Assembly: GCF_040605455.1 (NCBI RefSeq)
Contig: NZ_JBEXCV010000001.1
Coordinates: 1 to 64,000 of the forward strand
DNA length: 64,000 nucleotides
Source of the DNA: Embleya sp040605455
Lineage (GTDB): Bacteria > Actinomycetota > Actinomycetes > Streptomycetales > Streptomycetaceae
Direction: 5' to 3'
Part shown: positions 42,228-51,700 of the stretch, one piece after another
Position numbering within the stretch: the stretch's first letter is position 1
How the letters are laid out: each line of letters opens with the position of its first letter
The notes under the pieces: generated by a model
What the model saw: the letters and a program-made list of their open reading frames with translations, nothing else
Database searches by the model: none
What the model was told of the DNA's origin: nothing
Program-made: the position numbers and the translations under genes

Positions 42228-43001
42228 GTGTCCGGCGTGAATACACCTGTGCAGACCGGGAAATGGTTGCTCCGAAAGCCGCCGGAAGACAGCGAATCAC
42301 TGCTGTTCTGCTTCCCGTACGCGGGGGTGGGTGCCTCCTCGTACCGGCAGTGGCCGCAGACGCTGCCCGACGGCATCGCCGTGTGCGCGCTCCAGCCGCC
42401 CGGCCGGGAGAATCGCTTTCGCGAGAGCGCGCCGGCCGACCACGCGGGCTTCGCTGCGGACCTCGTCGCGCAGCTCGCGCCGCTGCTCGACCGGCCGTTC
42501 GCCTTCATCGGGCACTGCGGCGCGGTGCCGTTCGCGCTGGAGACGATCCTGACCCTGGAGGATCGGGGGCTGCCACTGCCCGAGCGGCTGTTCGCGTCCA
42601 GTTGGGGCGCACCGCATCTGGGGCTGTACGGCGCGCTGAACTTCGTCGACCCGGACACCGCCGACCTGGCGGCGGAGGTACGGCAGCGGTATCGGCAGAC
42701 CGGCCAGGGCGAACCGCCGGACGAGATGGCCGAACTGGGCGCCCGGGTCCTGCGCGAGGACCTGGTGCTGCAACGGCCCTACCGCTACGACGTCGCCCGC
42801 AGGCTGCCCTGCCCGGTGACGGTGATCTCGTGGTCCGAGGACGACGTGGTGCCGCCGGAGACGGTGGCGCCGGGCTGGGCGGAGTGCGCGGACGTGCGCG
42901 TGGTGGCGTTGGCGGGCAGGCACCTGGATTTCCTGCGCTGCCCCAAGGCTCTCGTGGAGGTCGTGACGGAGGATCTCGCCCGCGCCGGGGGAACCGACTG
43001 A
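42228..43001 (+). CDS. Type II thioesterase-like protein with Cys nucleophile
   Basis: A 257-residue homologue of external thioesterases: LLFCFPYAGVGASSYRQWPQ, LQPPGRENRFRE, an acid in SWSEDDVVPPE and His in LAGRHLDFL. The nucleophile elbow reads FIGHCGAVPFAL, so position 97 is Cys where type II thioesterases have Ser (TGC in the DNA; the other thioesterase of the cluster has GHSIGG). Cys nucleophiles favour transacylation over hydrolysis in some thioesterases, so acyl or peptidyl transfer between carriers is plausible. Start GTG 42228 or 42237. Confidence 0.88.
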   Translation: MSGVNTPVQTGKWLLRKPPEDSESLLFCFPYAGVGASSYRQWPQTLPDGIAVCALQPPGRENRFRESAPADHAGFAADLVAQLAPLLDRPFAFIGHCGAVPFALETILTLEDRGLPLPERLFASSWGAPHLGLYGALNFVDPDTADLAAEVRQRYRQTGQGEPPDEMAELGARVLREDLVLQRPYRYDVARRLPCPVTVISWSEDDVVPPETVAPGWAECADVRVVALAGRHLDFLRCPKALVEVVTEDLARAGGTD

Positions 43002-43019
43002 CCATCCGGATCCGACCCG

Positions 43020-43070
43020 GACGAGGGGCGGCGCCCGACCGGAGGCATCGGTCGGGCACCGCCCCTCGTC
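43020..43070. terminator. Strong bidirectional hairpin terminator
   Basis: Arms of 22 bp (43020-43041 and 43049-43070) pair with a single mismatch around a 7-base loop. It lies 19 bp after the thioesterase stop and between convergent genes (thioesterase, and the NRPS ending at 43206), so it probably ends transcription from both sides. No T-run follows, as is usual in Streptomyces. Confidence 0.85.
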
Positions 43071-43205
43071 TCGTCGTGGCGATCATGTCGCCGGCCCGGC
43101 CCGGCCGGGCCGAGGCATCCGGGTCCCGTCGCCTGCCCGGCCGAGCCGGGCCGAGCCATCCGGTCCCGGCGCCGGCCGTCCCGAGTCGAGGTGCCCGGGA
43201 GTTGC

Positions 43206-45818
43206 TCAGGCCGACCGGGCCAGCTCGCGGGCCAGTTCGGCCGGTGTCGGATTGAGCATCAGCGCGCGGACCTTGAGCGCCACGCCCAACCGCTCGGCGA
43301 TCAGCCGCACCGCTCGCCCGGCGCTCAGCGATTCGCCGCCGAGCAGGAAGAAGTCGTCGTGCACGCTCAGGTGTTCCCGATCCAGGACCTCCTCCCACAC
43401 CCGCACCAGGGCCTCCTCCACCGCCGTGCGCTGCTCACCGGCGCCGGGGTGCGCGCCGGTCACGGGCGTCCAGTCGGGCATCGGCAGGGCGTTGCGGTCG
43501 ATCTTGTCGCCGGAATTGAGCGGCAGCGCGTCCAGCCGCAGAAAGAGCTGCGGCACCATGTGGTCCGGCAGCACCCGGGCGAGTTCGCGGCGCAGGGTGT
43601 GGGTGTCCAGGCCATCCGACGCCACCAGATAGGCGACGAGGCGCCGGACGCCCCGGGGGTCCTCCGGTGCCGCGACCGCCGCCGCGCGCACGCCCTCGGC
43701 GGCCAGCAGCGCCTGTTCGACCTCGCCCACCTCGACCCGCATGCCGGCGATCTTGAGCTGGTGGTCCGCCCGGCCCCGGTGTTCGAGGACTCCGTCCGCG
43801 CGGAAGCGGACCAGGTCGCCGGTGAGGTAGAGCCGACCACCCGGCGCGGCGCCGAACGGGTCCGGCACGAAGCGCTCGGCCGTCTGCCGGCCGGTCAGGT
43901 ATCCGCGCGCCTGTTCGGGCCCGGAGACCGCCAGTTCGCCGACCACGCCGGGCGGGGCGAGCCGCAGCTCGCGATCCAGGACGTACAGCCGGGCGCCGGG
44001 CCATGGGCGCCCGATCGGCGGCGGCAGGGTGCGGTCGCGCGCGGTCGCGGTATGCGAGGTGATCGGCCGCTCCCGGGGGATCAGCGGCGAGGTGACGATG
44101 TTGACCTCGTTGGCGCCGTACCAGTTGCCCACCTCGAACGGCAGCTCCGCAGGGGCCCAGCGGCGCACCCGGTCGCTCCCGGTGAGCAGGGTGCGCAGGG
44201 GGGTGCGGGCGGGCCAGGCGATCCCGAGCAGCGCCTCCGCGAGCGGGGCCACCACGAACACCTGGGTGATCCCCCGGGAGAGCAGCCAGTCGCGCAGGTG
44301 CTCCGGTGTGCACAGGTCCCGGTCGGCGGCGATGTGCAGCGGCGCGCCGGCGACCAGGTGGGCCCACACCACGACGGTCACCGACACGTTGGTCTGTGGC
44401 GGGAAGGTCCAGCCGCCGCGCTCCCCCGCCGTCACCCCGTGGGCCCGGATCTGCGCCAGGGCCGCGTGCGCCACACCGCGGTGGGTGACGACGACCAGTT
44501 TGGGGGTGCCGGTGGACCCGGAGGTCTGCACCAGGAACGCCGGATCCTCCGATGCCGGCTCCGGCAGCGGCCGTTCGGGCGCGGCCGGGCCGGCGACGCG
44601 GCCGGTCGGCGCGAGCACCAGCACGTCCTTCGCCTCCGGAGGCAGGGTGCGTTCGAACCGGCTCGTGGTCACCACGAGCCGCGCCCCGGCCTGCTCGACG
44701 AAGCGGCCCAGGTATGCGTCGGGCGCCTTGGGATCGAGCATCAGCGCGGCGGCGCCCGCGCGGTGCACGGCGAGCATCGCCACGACCAGTTCGGGGCAGC
44801 GGGGCATGCACAGGCCGACCACCGCGCCCGTCGTGGTCCCGCTCGCCAGGAGGCGGTGGGCCAGGGCGTTCGCGCGCACGTCGAGTTCGCCGTACGTCAG
44901 CGTCTCGTCTCGGTACGCGAGGGCCACCGCGTCGGGCGTGGCCGCCGCCCGGTCGGCGAGCAGCCGTCCGAGCGGGCGCGGCACGTCGGGGATGTCCGGC
45001 GTGGCCCCCCAGGTCCGCAGCAGCGCGTGGTCGTCCGGGCCGAGCAGGTCCAAGTCCGCAACGGGCGTGTGGGGGCGGCGGGAGATGGCGTCGAGCATGC
45101 GCAGCACGTGCCGGCCGAATCGTTCGGCGGTGTCGGCGTCGATCAGGTCGGCGTCGTGGGTGATCTCCAGGTGTGCGGCGTCGCGATCCGCGTCCCGATC
45201 GAGGGTGAGCGTGAGTTCGGCGACGCCCGCCCCGGCGGGCCCGGGTCCGCCGACATCGGCGTCGCCCGCCCGCTCGGGCCCGAATCGGCCGAAGCCCGCG
45301 GCCGGCCCCCGGGACGGTCCGGTACGACCGGCCTGCGCCCGTCGTACCCGAAAGCCCGCGGAGTGGCGCGCGAGTCGGTCTGCTCCGATGACGTCGCCGG
45401 CCTCCCGCAGCCGCCGGTCCGCCTCGGCGACCAGTCGGGCGCCGGTGTCGCGCGGAGCACAGGTCAGCCGGATCCGACGGGCGGCGGGACGGGTGATCCG
45501 GCCGGTGCCGGCGCGCTCCGGATCGGGCGCGGCGTCCGGCGTCCCGGCATCGTCCGGCTGCACCGCCGCGTCCACGGCGATCACGAGGGAACGCGAGCCG
45601 GTGTACCGCTGGAGGACGGCGACATAGGCGGCGAGCACGGCGGCCGGCGTCGGTCGCCGGCCCGGCCCGGCGTCGGGGACGGCGACCATGTGCGTGCGGG
45701 TGCGCAGCACGGGGCCGTTGCCCCGGGCCGCCTCCATGGGCAGGTCGAGCAAGGCCGTCGGAGCGTCGTCCCCGATCCGGTCCTCGTGGGGCGGCGGGTC
45801 GGCGGGGCTCTCCCCCAT
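43206..45818 (-). CDS. NRPS, (half C)-A-PCP with atypical A domain
   Basis: An 870-residue protein. Residues 1 to about 280 match only the second lobe of a C domain (TPAAVLAAYVAVLQRYTGS, ITHDADLIDADTAERFGRH); the first lobe with HHxxxDG is missing. The A domain has TSGSTGTPK, YLTGDLVRFR, GRADHQLKIAGMRVE and a lysine in NSGDKIDRNA, but A4 reads PPQTNVSVTVVVW without Asp235 and A5 reads WYGANEVNI. Loss of Asp235 suggests a substrate without a normal alpha-amino group, or a non-standard one. The PCP has FFLLGGESLSAGRAV. It overlaps the MbtH stop (TGATG). Confidence 0.9.
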   Translation of the reverse strand: MGESPADPPPHEDRIGDDAPTALLDLPMEAARGNGPVLRTRTHMVAVPDAGPGRRPTPAAVLAAYVAVLQRYTGSRSLVIAVDAAVQPDDAGTPDAAPDPERAGTGRITRPAARRIRLTCAPRDTGARLVAEADRRLREAGDVIGADRLARHSAGFRVRRAQAGRTGPSRGPAAGFGRFGPERAGDADVGGPGPAGAGVAELTLTLDRDADRDAAHLEITHDADLIDADTAERFGRHVLRMLDAISRRPHTPVADLDLLGPDDHALLRTWGATPDIPDVPRPLGRLLADRAAATPDAVALAYRDETLTYGELDVRANALAHRLLASGTTTGAVVGLCMPRCPELVVAMLAVHRAGAAALMLDPKAPDAYLGRFVEQAGARLVVTTSRFERTLPPEAKDVLVLAPTGRVAGPAAPERPLPEPASEDPAFLVQTSGSTGTPKLVVVTHRGVAHAALAQIRAHGVTAGERGGWTFPPQTNVSVTVVVWAHLVAGAPLHIAADRDLCTPEHLRDWLLSRGITQVFVVAPLAEALLGIAWPARTPLRTLLTGSDRVRRWAPAELPFEVGNWYGANEVNIVTSPLIPRERPITSHTATARDRTLPPPIGRPWPGARLYVLDRELRLAPPGVVGELAVSGPEQARGYLTGRQTAERFVPDPFGAAPGGRLYLTGDLVRFRADGVLEHRGRADHQLKIAGMRVEVGEVEQALLAAEGVRAAAVAAPEDPRGVRRLVAYLVASDGLDTHTLRRELARVLPDHMVPQLFLRLDALPLNSGDKIDRNALPMPDWTPVTGAHPGAGEQRTAVEEALVRVWEEVLDREHLSVHDDFFLLGGESLSAGRAVRLIAERLGVALKVRALMLNPTPAELARELARSA

Positions 45819-46024
45819 CAGTCCACGGCCAGGCGCTCGCGGACACTGCGCGGTCGCATGTCGGTCCACACGCGTTCGATGTGGTCGAGGCACTCCTGCC
45901 TGCTGCCGCCGGTGCCCTCCGCACGCCACCCGTCCGGCAACGCACGATCGGCGAACCAGATGGAATATTGCTCCTCGTCGTTCACCACGACGTTGTAGAC
46001 GCGGTCGTCCGCCTGCTCCTCCAT
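45818..46024 (-). CDS. MbtH-like protein (second copy)
   Basis: A 68-residue MbtH protein: VVVNDEEQYSIWF, LPDGWRAEGTGGSRQECLDH, IERVWTDMRPRSVRERL. ATG at 46024 has GGAG 6 nt upstream. Its stop overlaps the start of the half-C-A-PCP gene, so that A domain is its likely main partner. The two MbtH copies are clearly different in sequence and may serve different A domains. Confidence 0.95.
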   Translation of the reverse strand: MEEQADDRVYNVVVNDEEQYSIWFADRALPDGWRAEGTGGSRQECLDHIERVWTDMRPRSVRERLAVD

Positions 46025-46329
46025 CGAAGTCTCCTTTGTTGTCCGGTAGGTTCCGCCGGTGGTCCTCGTCGGGTCCGGCGTATCGATCCGGAGCCCATTC
46101 CACCGCGCCCAGAATTACCCATCGGGTCCGGATCCCGGAAGGGTGCGGGAAATACTCCGGAAAGGGCCGACGGGTTCCTGAAAGATAATCGGCAACGGGT
46201 CGGATTCCGGCGCACGATGCCGGTTCGGGGCGACGCGCGCCCTCGTCCGGCGACGCGTGCCCTCGTGTCCGTCGTGCCATGACGCGCGCGACGGTGTCGA
46301 TCGCCCCGAGCAACCCGAGGAGGCTTCCG
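46025..46329. promoter_or_regulatory. Divergent intergenic region, 305 bp
   Basis: No gene seen. It separates the minus-strand MbtH/A-PCP unit from the plus-strand aldolase/NRPS operon and must contain both promoters. The part from 46105 to 46200 is clearly richer in A/T (attaccc, gaaatactcc, gaaagataatc) than its surroundings. No clear operator repeat was found by eye. Confidence 0.55.
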
Positions 46330-47385
46330 GTGAGCAATTCCGCGCCCGTGGATCTGCGCTCGGACACGGTGACCCTGCCGACCGCGCGGATGCGCGAGGC
46401 CATGGCCACGGCCCGGGTCGGCGACGACTTCTACGGCGAGGATCCCACCGTACGCGCCCTGGAGGAGCGGGCCGCGCGGCTGATCGGCACCGAGGACGCG
46501 CTGTTCGTGGTGGGCGGCACGATGGCCAATCTGGCCGCAGTGATGGCGCTGGTCCCGCCCGGCCACGAGGTGCTCGCGGAGGCGGACTCCGACCTGGTCC
46601 GCTGGGAGTCGCACTCCACCTGCGGCCTCGCCGGCGTCCAGCTCACCCCGATCCGGGGGCACCGGGGCATGTTCGGCACCGAGCACATCGCCGAGTTGCT
46701 CGCCCGCGACGACTGGCGGGCCCCGCGTACCGGCATGGTCGCGGTGGAGAACACGCACAGTGCGAGCGGTGGTTCGGTATGGAACCTGGATCGCCTGCGC
46801 GAGGTCTCGGCGGCCTGCCGCGCGGCCGGTGTCCCGGTGCATTGCGACGGCGCCCGGCTGTTCAACGCGTGCCTGGCGGGCGGATACGCGCCCACCGCCG
46901 TCGGAGCACTGTGCGACACCCTGACGTTCTCTCTGTACAAGGGCCTGGGCGCGCCGATGGGTTCGTTGTTGTGCTGTACGGCCGAGGTGCGGGTGCGTGC
47001 GGCCGACATCCGGCGTCGCCTCGGCGCGACGCTGCGGCAGATCGGCATCGTGGCCGCAGCCGGCTCGATCGCGCTGGACGGAATCGACGAACTCGCCGCC
47101 GATCACCGGCGCGCCGCCGAACTCGCCTGCGGATTACGGGAGGTGCTACCCGAGTGGGCGGCGCCGGATCCGCCGCGCACCAACATCGTGACGATGCCGA
47201 TCGGCGACTCGGCGGCCCCCTTCGTGGCGGCACTGGCCGAACACGGCGTCCTGGTCACGGAGGTGGTCCCGGGCGTGGTCAGGTTCGTCACCCACCGGGA
47301 CGTGTCGGACGCGGGTGTGCGGCGAGCCGTGGCCTCCGCCGCCCGGGCCGCGGGCACACTGGTCGGATCGGCGGTGCCCGCATGA
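46330..47385 (+). CDS. Low-specificity L-threonine aldolase-like PLP enzyme
   Basis: A 351-residue fold-type I enzyme: VDLRSDTVTLPTARMREAM, VGDDFYGEDPTVRALEE, NTHSASGGSVWNL, CDGARLFNACLA and the Schiff-base lysine in SLYKGLGAPMGSLL, all family hallmarks. It catalyses reversible aldol cleavage of threonine-type beta-hydroxyamino acids to glycine and an aldehyde. GTG at 46330 is chosen for GAGGAGG upstream. Its stop overlaps the start of the free C domain (ATGA), tying it to the NRPS, so it may make a beta-hydroxyamino acid or supply glycine. Confidence 0.9.
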   Translation: MSNSAPVDLRSDTVTLPTARMREAMATARVGDDFYGEDPTVRALEERAARLIGTEDALFVVGGTMANLAAVMALVPPGHEVLAEADSDLVRWESHSTCGLAGVQLTPIRGHRGMFGTEHIAELLARDDWRAPRTGMVAVENTHSASGGSVWNLDRLREVSAACRAAGVPVHCDGARLFNACLAGGYAPTAVGALCDTLTFSLYKGLGAPMGSLLCCTAEVRVRAADIRRRLGATLRQIGIVAAAGSIALDGIDELAADHRRAAELACGLREVLPEWAAPDPPRTNIVTMPIGDSAAPFVAALAEHGVLVTEVVPGVVRFVTHRDVSDAGVRRAVASAARAAGTLVGSAVPA

Positions 47386-48788
47386 GCGCCGCCGAACCGG
47401 CCCCACCCCGGATCCCGGTCGTCCCCGTCGCGAAGCGTCCCGCGCCGCTGTCGACCGCGCAGGCCCGGCTGTGGTTCGTGCACACCAGCAGGCCGCCGAC
47501 GGCCGAGTACAACCTCCAAGTCGCGCTGTTGCTGCGCGAAAAGCCCGATGTCGACGCGCTCGTCGGCGCGATCCACCGCCTCGTGCGCCGGCACGAGCCG
47601 CTGCGCACCGTGGTCGAACCGCGTCCGAGCGGGCCGCCGGTACAGCGGGTGCTGGACGAGGGTCCGCCCACCGTGGACCATCGACCGGCCGGGCCCGGCG
47701 CCGACGCGATGGAGCGCGCCGTCGCGACGGCGACCGAAGAGCTCCGACACGTCTTCGAGCTGGAACACGAACCCCCGCTGCGGGTGCGACTGGCCGGCCT
47801 CGACGACGCGGACGGCGCCGTCGTACTGGTCCTGACCCTGCATCACCTCGCCTTCGACGGCTGGTCCACCGCGATCCTGCTGCGCGAACTCGCCGAGGAC
47901 CTGCGTCGGGGCGGCGGCCCGGAGCTGCCCGCGCCCGAGGTCTCCTACAGCGACTACGCCTGGTGGGAGCGGGACACGCTGGAACGCGAGCGCGAGTCGC
48001 TGCTGCGACACTGGCGCACCGCACTGTCGGGCGTACAGGAATTGGAACTGCCCACCGACCGGCCCGGACACGGGGTGGGCGGGGCGATGGGTACCGTGCA
48101 GCACGAGGTGTCCCCCGCGACCGTGCAGCGCCTGCGCGCGGTGGCCGCGCGGGCCGGGGCGAGCGCGTTCGCGGTCGCGCTGGCAGCGTGGTTCGCGGTG
48201 CTGGGCCGCTACAGCGGTCAGCGGGACTTCGTGGTGGGCACACCCGTCAGCGGGCGCACGGATCTGGCCCTGGAACCGCTGATCGGCTGCTTCGTCAACA
48301 CGCTGTGCCTGCGTTCGGCGCTGCGCCCGGACGAACCCTTCGTCGAGCTGGTGCGCCGTACCCATCTGACGCTGGCCGACGCGCTGGCCCATCAGGCTTT
48401 GCCCTTCGAGGAGTTGGTCCGCGCCCTGGGCCCGGATCGGCGCAACGATCGCAATCCGCTCTTCCGGGCCTTCTGCTCTGCGGTGGACGCCCCACCCTCA
48501 CTCGAACTCGACGGCTTGGAATGCGAGTTCGTGGCGCCTGAATACGAGCTGAGTCGGTTCGACCTGAACGCCACGTTCCTGCTCGGCGGGCCCCGGCCGA
48601 TGCTGCGCCTCGACTACAGCAGGACCCTGTTCGACGACGCCACCGGCGCGGATCTGGCCGCCCGGCTGGGCGTGTTCCTCGACTGGGCGGTGAGCCGACC
48701 CGATCGCGCCGTGCGCGACGTGGCGTGGATGACGCCGGGTGAGCGGCGGCGGATCCTCGACACCCTGAAGGGGGAAGACCTCGAATGA
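47382..48788 (+). CDS. Free-standing NRPS condensation domain (intact)
   Basis: A 468-residue single C domain: LSTAQARLWFVHTS (C1), HHLAFDG near residue 153 (C3, all residues kept), YSDYAWW (C4), the VGTPVSGRTD region (C5), FVNTLCLR and the HQALPFEELVRAL region. It is the only NRPS gene of the 46-56 kb operon with a perfect HHxxxDG, and it is immediately followed by genes with dead C domains. It may supply condensation activity in trans for the modules encoded next. Confidence 0.93.
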   Translation: MSAAEPAPPRIPVVPVAKRPAPLSTAQARLWFVHTSRPPTAEYNLQVALLLREKPDVDALVGAIHRLVRRHEPLRTVVEPRPSGPPVQRVLDEGPPTVDHRPAGPGADAMERAVATATEELRHVFELEHEPPLRVRLAGLDDADGAVVLVLTLHHLAFDGWSTAILLRELAEDLRRGGGPELPAPEVSYSDYAWWERDTLERERESLLRHWRTALSGVQELELPTDRPGHGVGGAMGTVQHEVSPATVQRLRAVAARAGASAFAVALAAWFAVLGRYSGQRDFVVGTPVSGRTDLALEPLIGCFVNTLCLRSALRPDEPFVELVRRTHLTLADALAHQALPFEELVRALGPDRRNDRNPLFRAFCSAVDAPPSLELDGLECEFVAPEYELSRFDLNATFLLGGPRPMLRLDYSRTLFDDATGADLAARLGVFLDWAVSRPDRAVRDVAWMTPGERRRILDTLKGEDLE

Positions 48789-51700
48789 CCGGCCCGGGAA
48801 GGTTGTCGCCGCAGGCCCGCCGCCGGGCTCTGCGGTCCGTGCTGCGCCGGATCGACCACCAGGCGCGCGGGCGGGAGTTCACCGAGCCCCGCCCCGAGGG
48901 TGCCGAGGTGCCGCTCACGCTGGATCAGGAGTGGCTGTACACGGCCGCGTCGGCCGTTCCGGACCTGGCCCGGATGACGGTCGCGGCTCGCCTGGAGACC
49001 GGGCACCGGCTCGACCACGAACGACTGCGCGCCGCGGTCGAATCCGTCGCGGCGGCCACGCCCGCGCTGGGCCTGCTGGTCGGCGAACGCGGGGGCACCC
49101 TCGTGCAGACGCCGGGTCTCGGTGCCCGGGTGTGCTGGCACGACTCGCCGGACGAGCCCGCGTGGAGCCGACCGTTCGACCCTCGACGCGGTCCGCTGTG
49201 CCGAGCGGCGGTCACCGCGTGCGACGAGGGCAGCGCGCTGTCGCTCGCGGTGGCCCGGCATTGCATCGACCGGACCTCCGTGGGGCTGCTCCTGGCCGCC
49301 GTCGCGCGTGCCTACCAGGACGGCACGGTGCCGGTGACCGGCGGGTTCGATGTCGCGGACCACGCGTACTGGCATCGCCGTCGGTTCACCCCGAAGCACC
49401 TGGCCGACCTGCTCCCCACCGTCGCCGGCCGGCTGGGACCGGCGCAGCCCTCGCTGTTGCCCTACGACCGGCCGCCCGTCGCCGGGCCGCCGTCCGCGGG
49501 CGGTGCCGCGCTGCGCCGGCCGGCACCCGTGCCCGTCGACCCGCCGGTCGCACTGGTGGCCGCGGTGGGGGCGGCCCTGCGCAGGTTCGGCGCGTCGTCG
49601 CCGCTGCGGCTGGGCCTGGACGATCCCGGCCGGCACACGCCGCAGACCGCCGACCTGGTGGGGCGGCTCGGCACGGCCGGCGTGCTGGCGTTGCCGATCG
49701 ACGGCGGCGTGGACGCGGCCTCGCTGACCCCTCGCGCCCGGGAGGCGGTCGCGGCGTCCGTACGAGAGCCGTTGCCGATCGCCGCGCTCGCCGACGCGTC
49801 GCCACCCACATGGGGGGCGGAACCGCTGCTCCCGGTGGGCCTGGACGCCGTGTCCCTACCGGTACCGCAGTTGGGCGGCGGCCCCGCCCGGATCCGGCTG
49901 ATGCCCTCGCCCGTGCCGATGTACGACCTCGAACTGGTGCTGGCCGGCGATGCGAGCGGGTCGGCCGAACTGCTCGCCGAATACGACCCCGACCTCTTCG
50001 ACCGCTCCACGGTCGACGCCCTCACCGCACTCGTCGCACACTTTCTGACCCCGGCGGCGAGCGCCACGTGGGAACCGGCACCGGGCGCCGTGGCGGAGCC
50101 GGCCGCAGGCGCCGCGGCCGAGCCGGCGTCGGAAGCCGTGGCGGATCCGGCCACAGGAGCCGTCGCGCACCCGGCGCCGGGCACTGTCGCAGATCCCGCG
50201 ACTGGTACCGCGTCCCCGCCGCGCGCGGACGTGGTCCCCGCGACCGCGACCGCCCGGGAGGGCACCTTCGGCGGTGTCGACGTCCTCGCGGGCTGGGCCG
50301 ACCGATCCCCGGACGACGTGGTGATCAGCGCGCCGGGCGGCGCGATGACGGGCGCGCGGGTCGTGGCGGCCGTGCGCGGGTTCCGAGAGGCGTTGGCCGA
50401 GGCCGGCGTACGGGTCGGTGACACCGTCGTCCTGCACGCCGACGACTCCGCCGCCGGCGCCGTCGCGTTGCCCGCCGCGCTCGGCTTCGGAGCGGACGTT
50501 CTGGTGCGCCGCGCCGAGGACCCGCCGACCTGGTCGGACCGGGTGGCGGACGCGGCGCACGCCCGGTTCGAGTTGTTCCCCGACGGCATCGTCACCGAGA
50601 TCGCGCCCGCCCGTCGTGAACCACGCACGGCCTTTGCCCGCCTGCCCGAAGGCACGCCGGGCGCACTCCTGGTCGGCCTGCGGGCGTACCCGTCGCCACG
50701 CGTGTTGCGGATCCCGATGGCCGCACTGCTGCGCGCGGCGGTGCGGCACGCCGACGACTCGGGGCTGTCCGCCTCGGACGTGTTCGCGCCCGACTTCGAG
50801 TGGGCCGGCGAGGACGCGGCGATCTGCGTGCTCGCCGCCGCCGGTTCCGGCGCCACGCTGTTGCTGCCCACTCCTGGGACGGCCGACGCGCGCTTCGACG
50901 CGCTGGCCGAGGCCGGCGCCACGGTGGCGGAACTGCCCCGCACGTTCGCCGAGTCCGTCCCGGTGCACCTGTTGGACCTGCACGCCTCGTATCGGCGGCT
51001 CACCGAACCCGCGTCACCGGGCGAGCAGGACGACGCCGCACCGCGGCGCCGCTGGTGGTCCGCGGCGGCCCCGGACGCCGTGCTGACCGGCCCGGACCCG
51101 CACGGCTCGACCTGCCCGGCGCCGTACCACGTGCTCAACGACGACCTGATGGCCGTGCCCGTCGGCGGCACCGGGACGCTGTGGGCGCGGGTGGACCCCG
51201 GCGCGCGCTACCTCGATGAACCAGCCGCCTGTGCCGCCGATTTCCGTCCCGACCCGGCCGGCGACGGCGGTCGGATGGTGAACACCCGCGCGCTGGTCAG
51301 GGTCGGCGCCGGCGGCACGCTGCGCCTGGTCCGCCTGCCCGAGGACCGGGTGTGCGCGCATGGTCGCTCGATCCTGGTCGAGGACCTCGCGGCAGCGCTC
51401 GCGCAACGCGGTGGCCGGCCGGCCTCGGCGGGTGTGCAGCCGCTCGACTGGGGTTGGGCCGAGCATCCGTACGCGGCGATCCGGGCCGGCCTGCCGGATC
51501 CGTCCCCGGAGGACCTGGTCGACCTGCTGCGCCACGTGCTGCCGGCCGCGGCCGTACCCGAATGTGTACTCGTGGTCGAGGGCGACGGCGCGACGGCGGT
51601 GCGCACCGGCACCGATCTCGACCACGCCGCACGATCCGCCGCCGAACGCGGCGCCCGGTTCGATTCCCGCCCGTACACGCCGCCCGCGACCGACACCGAG

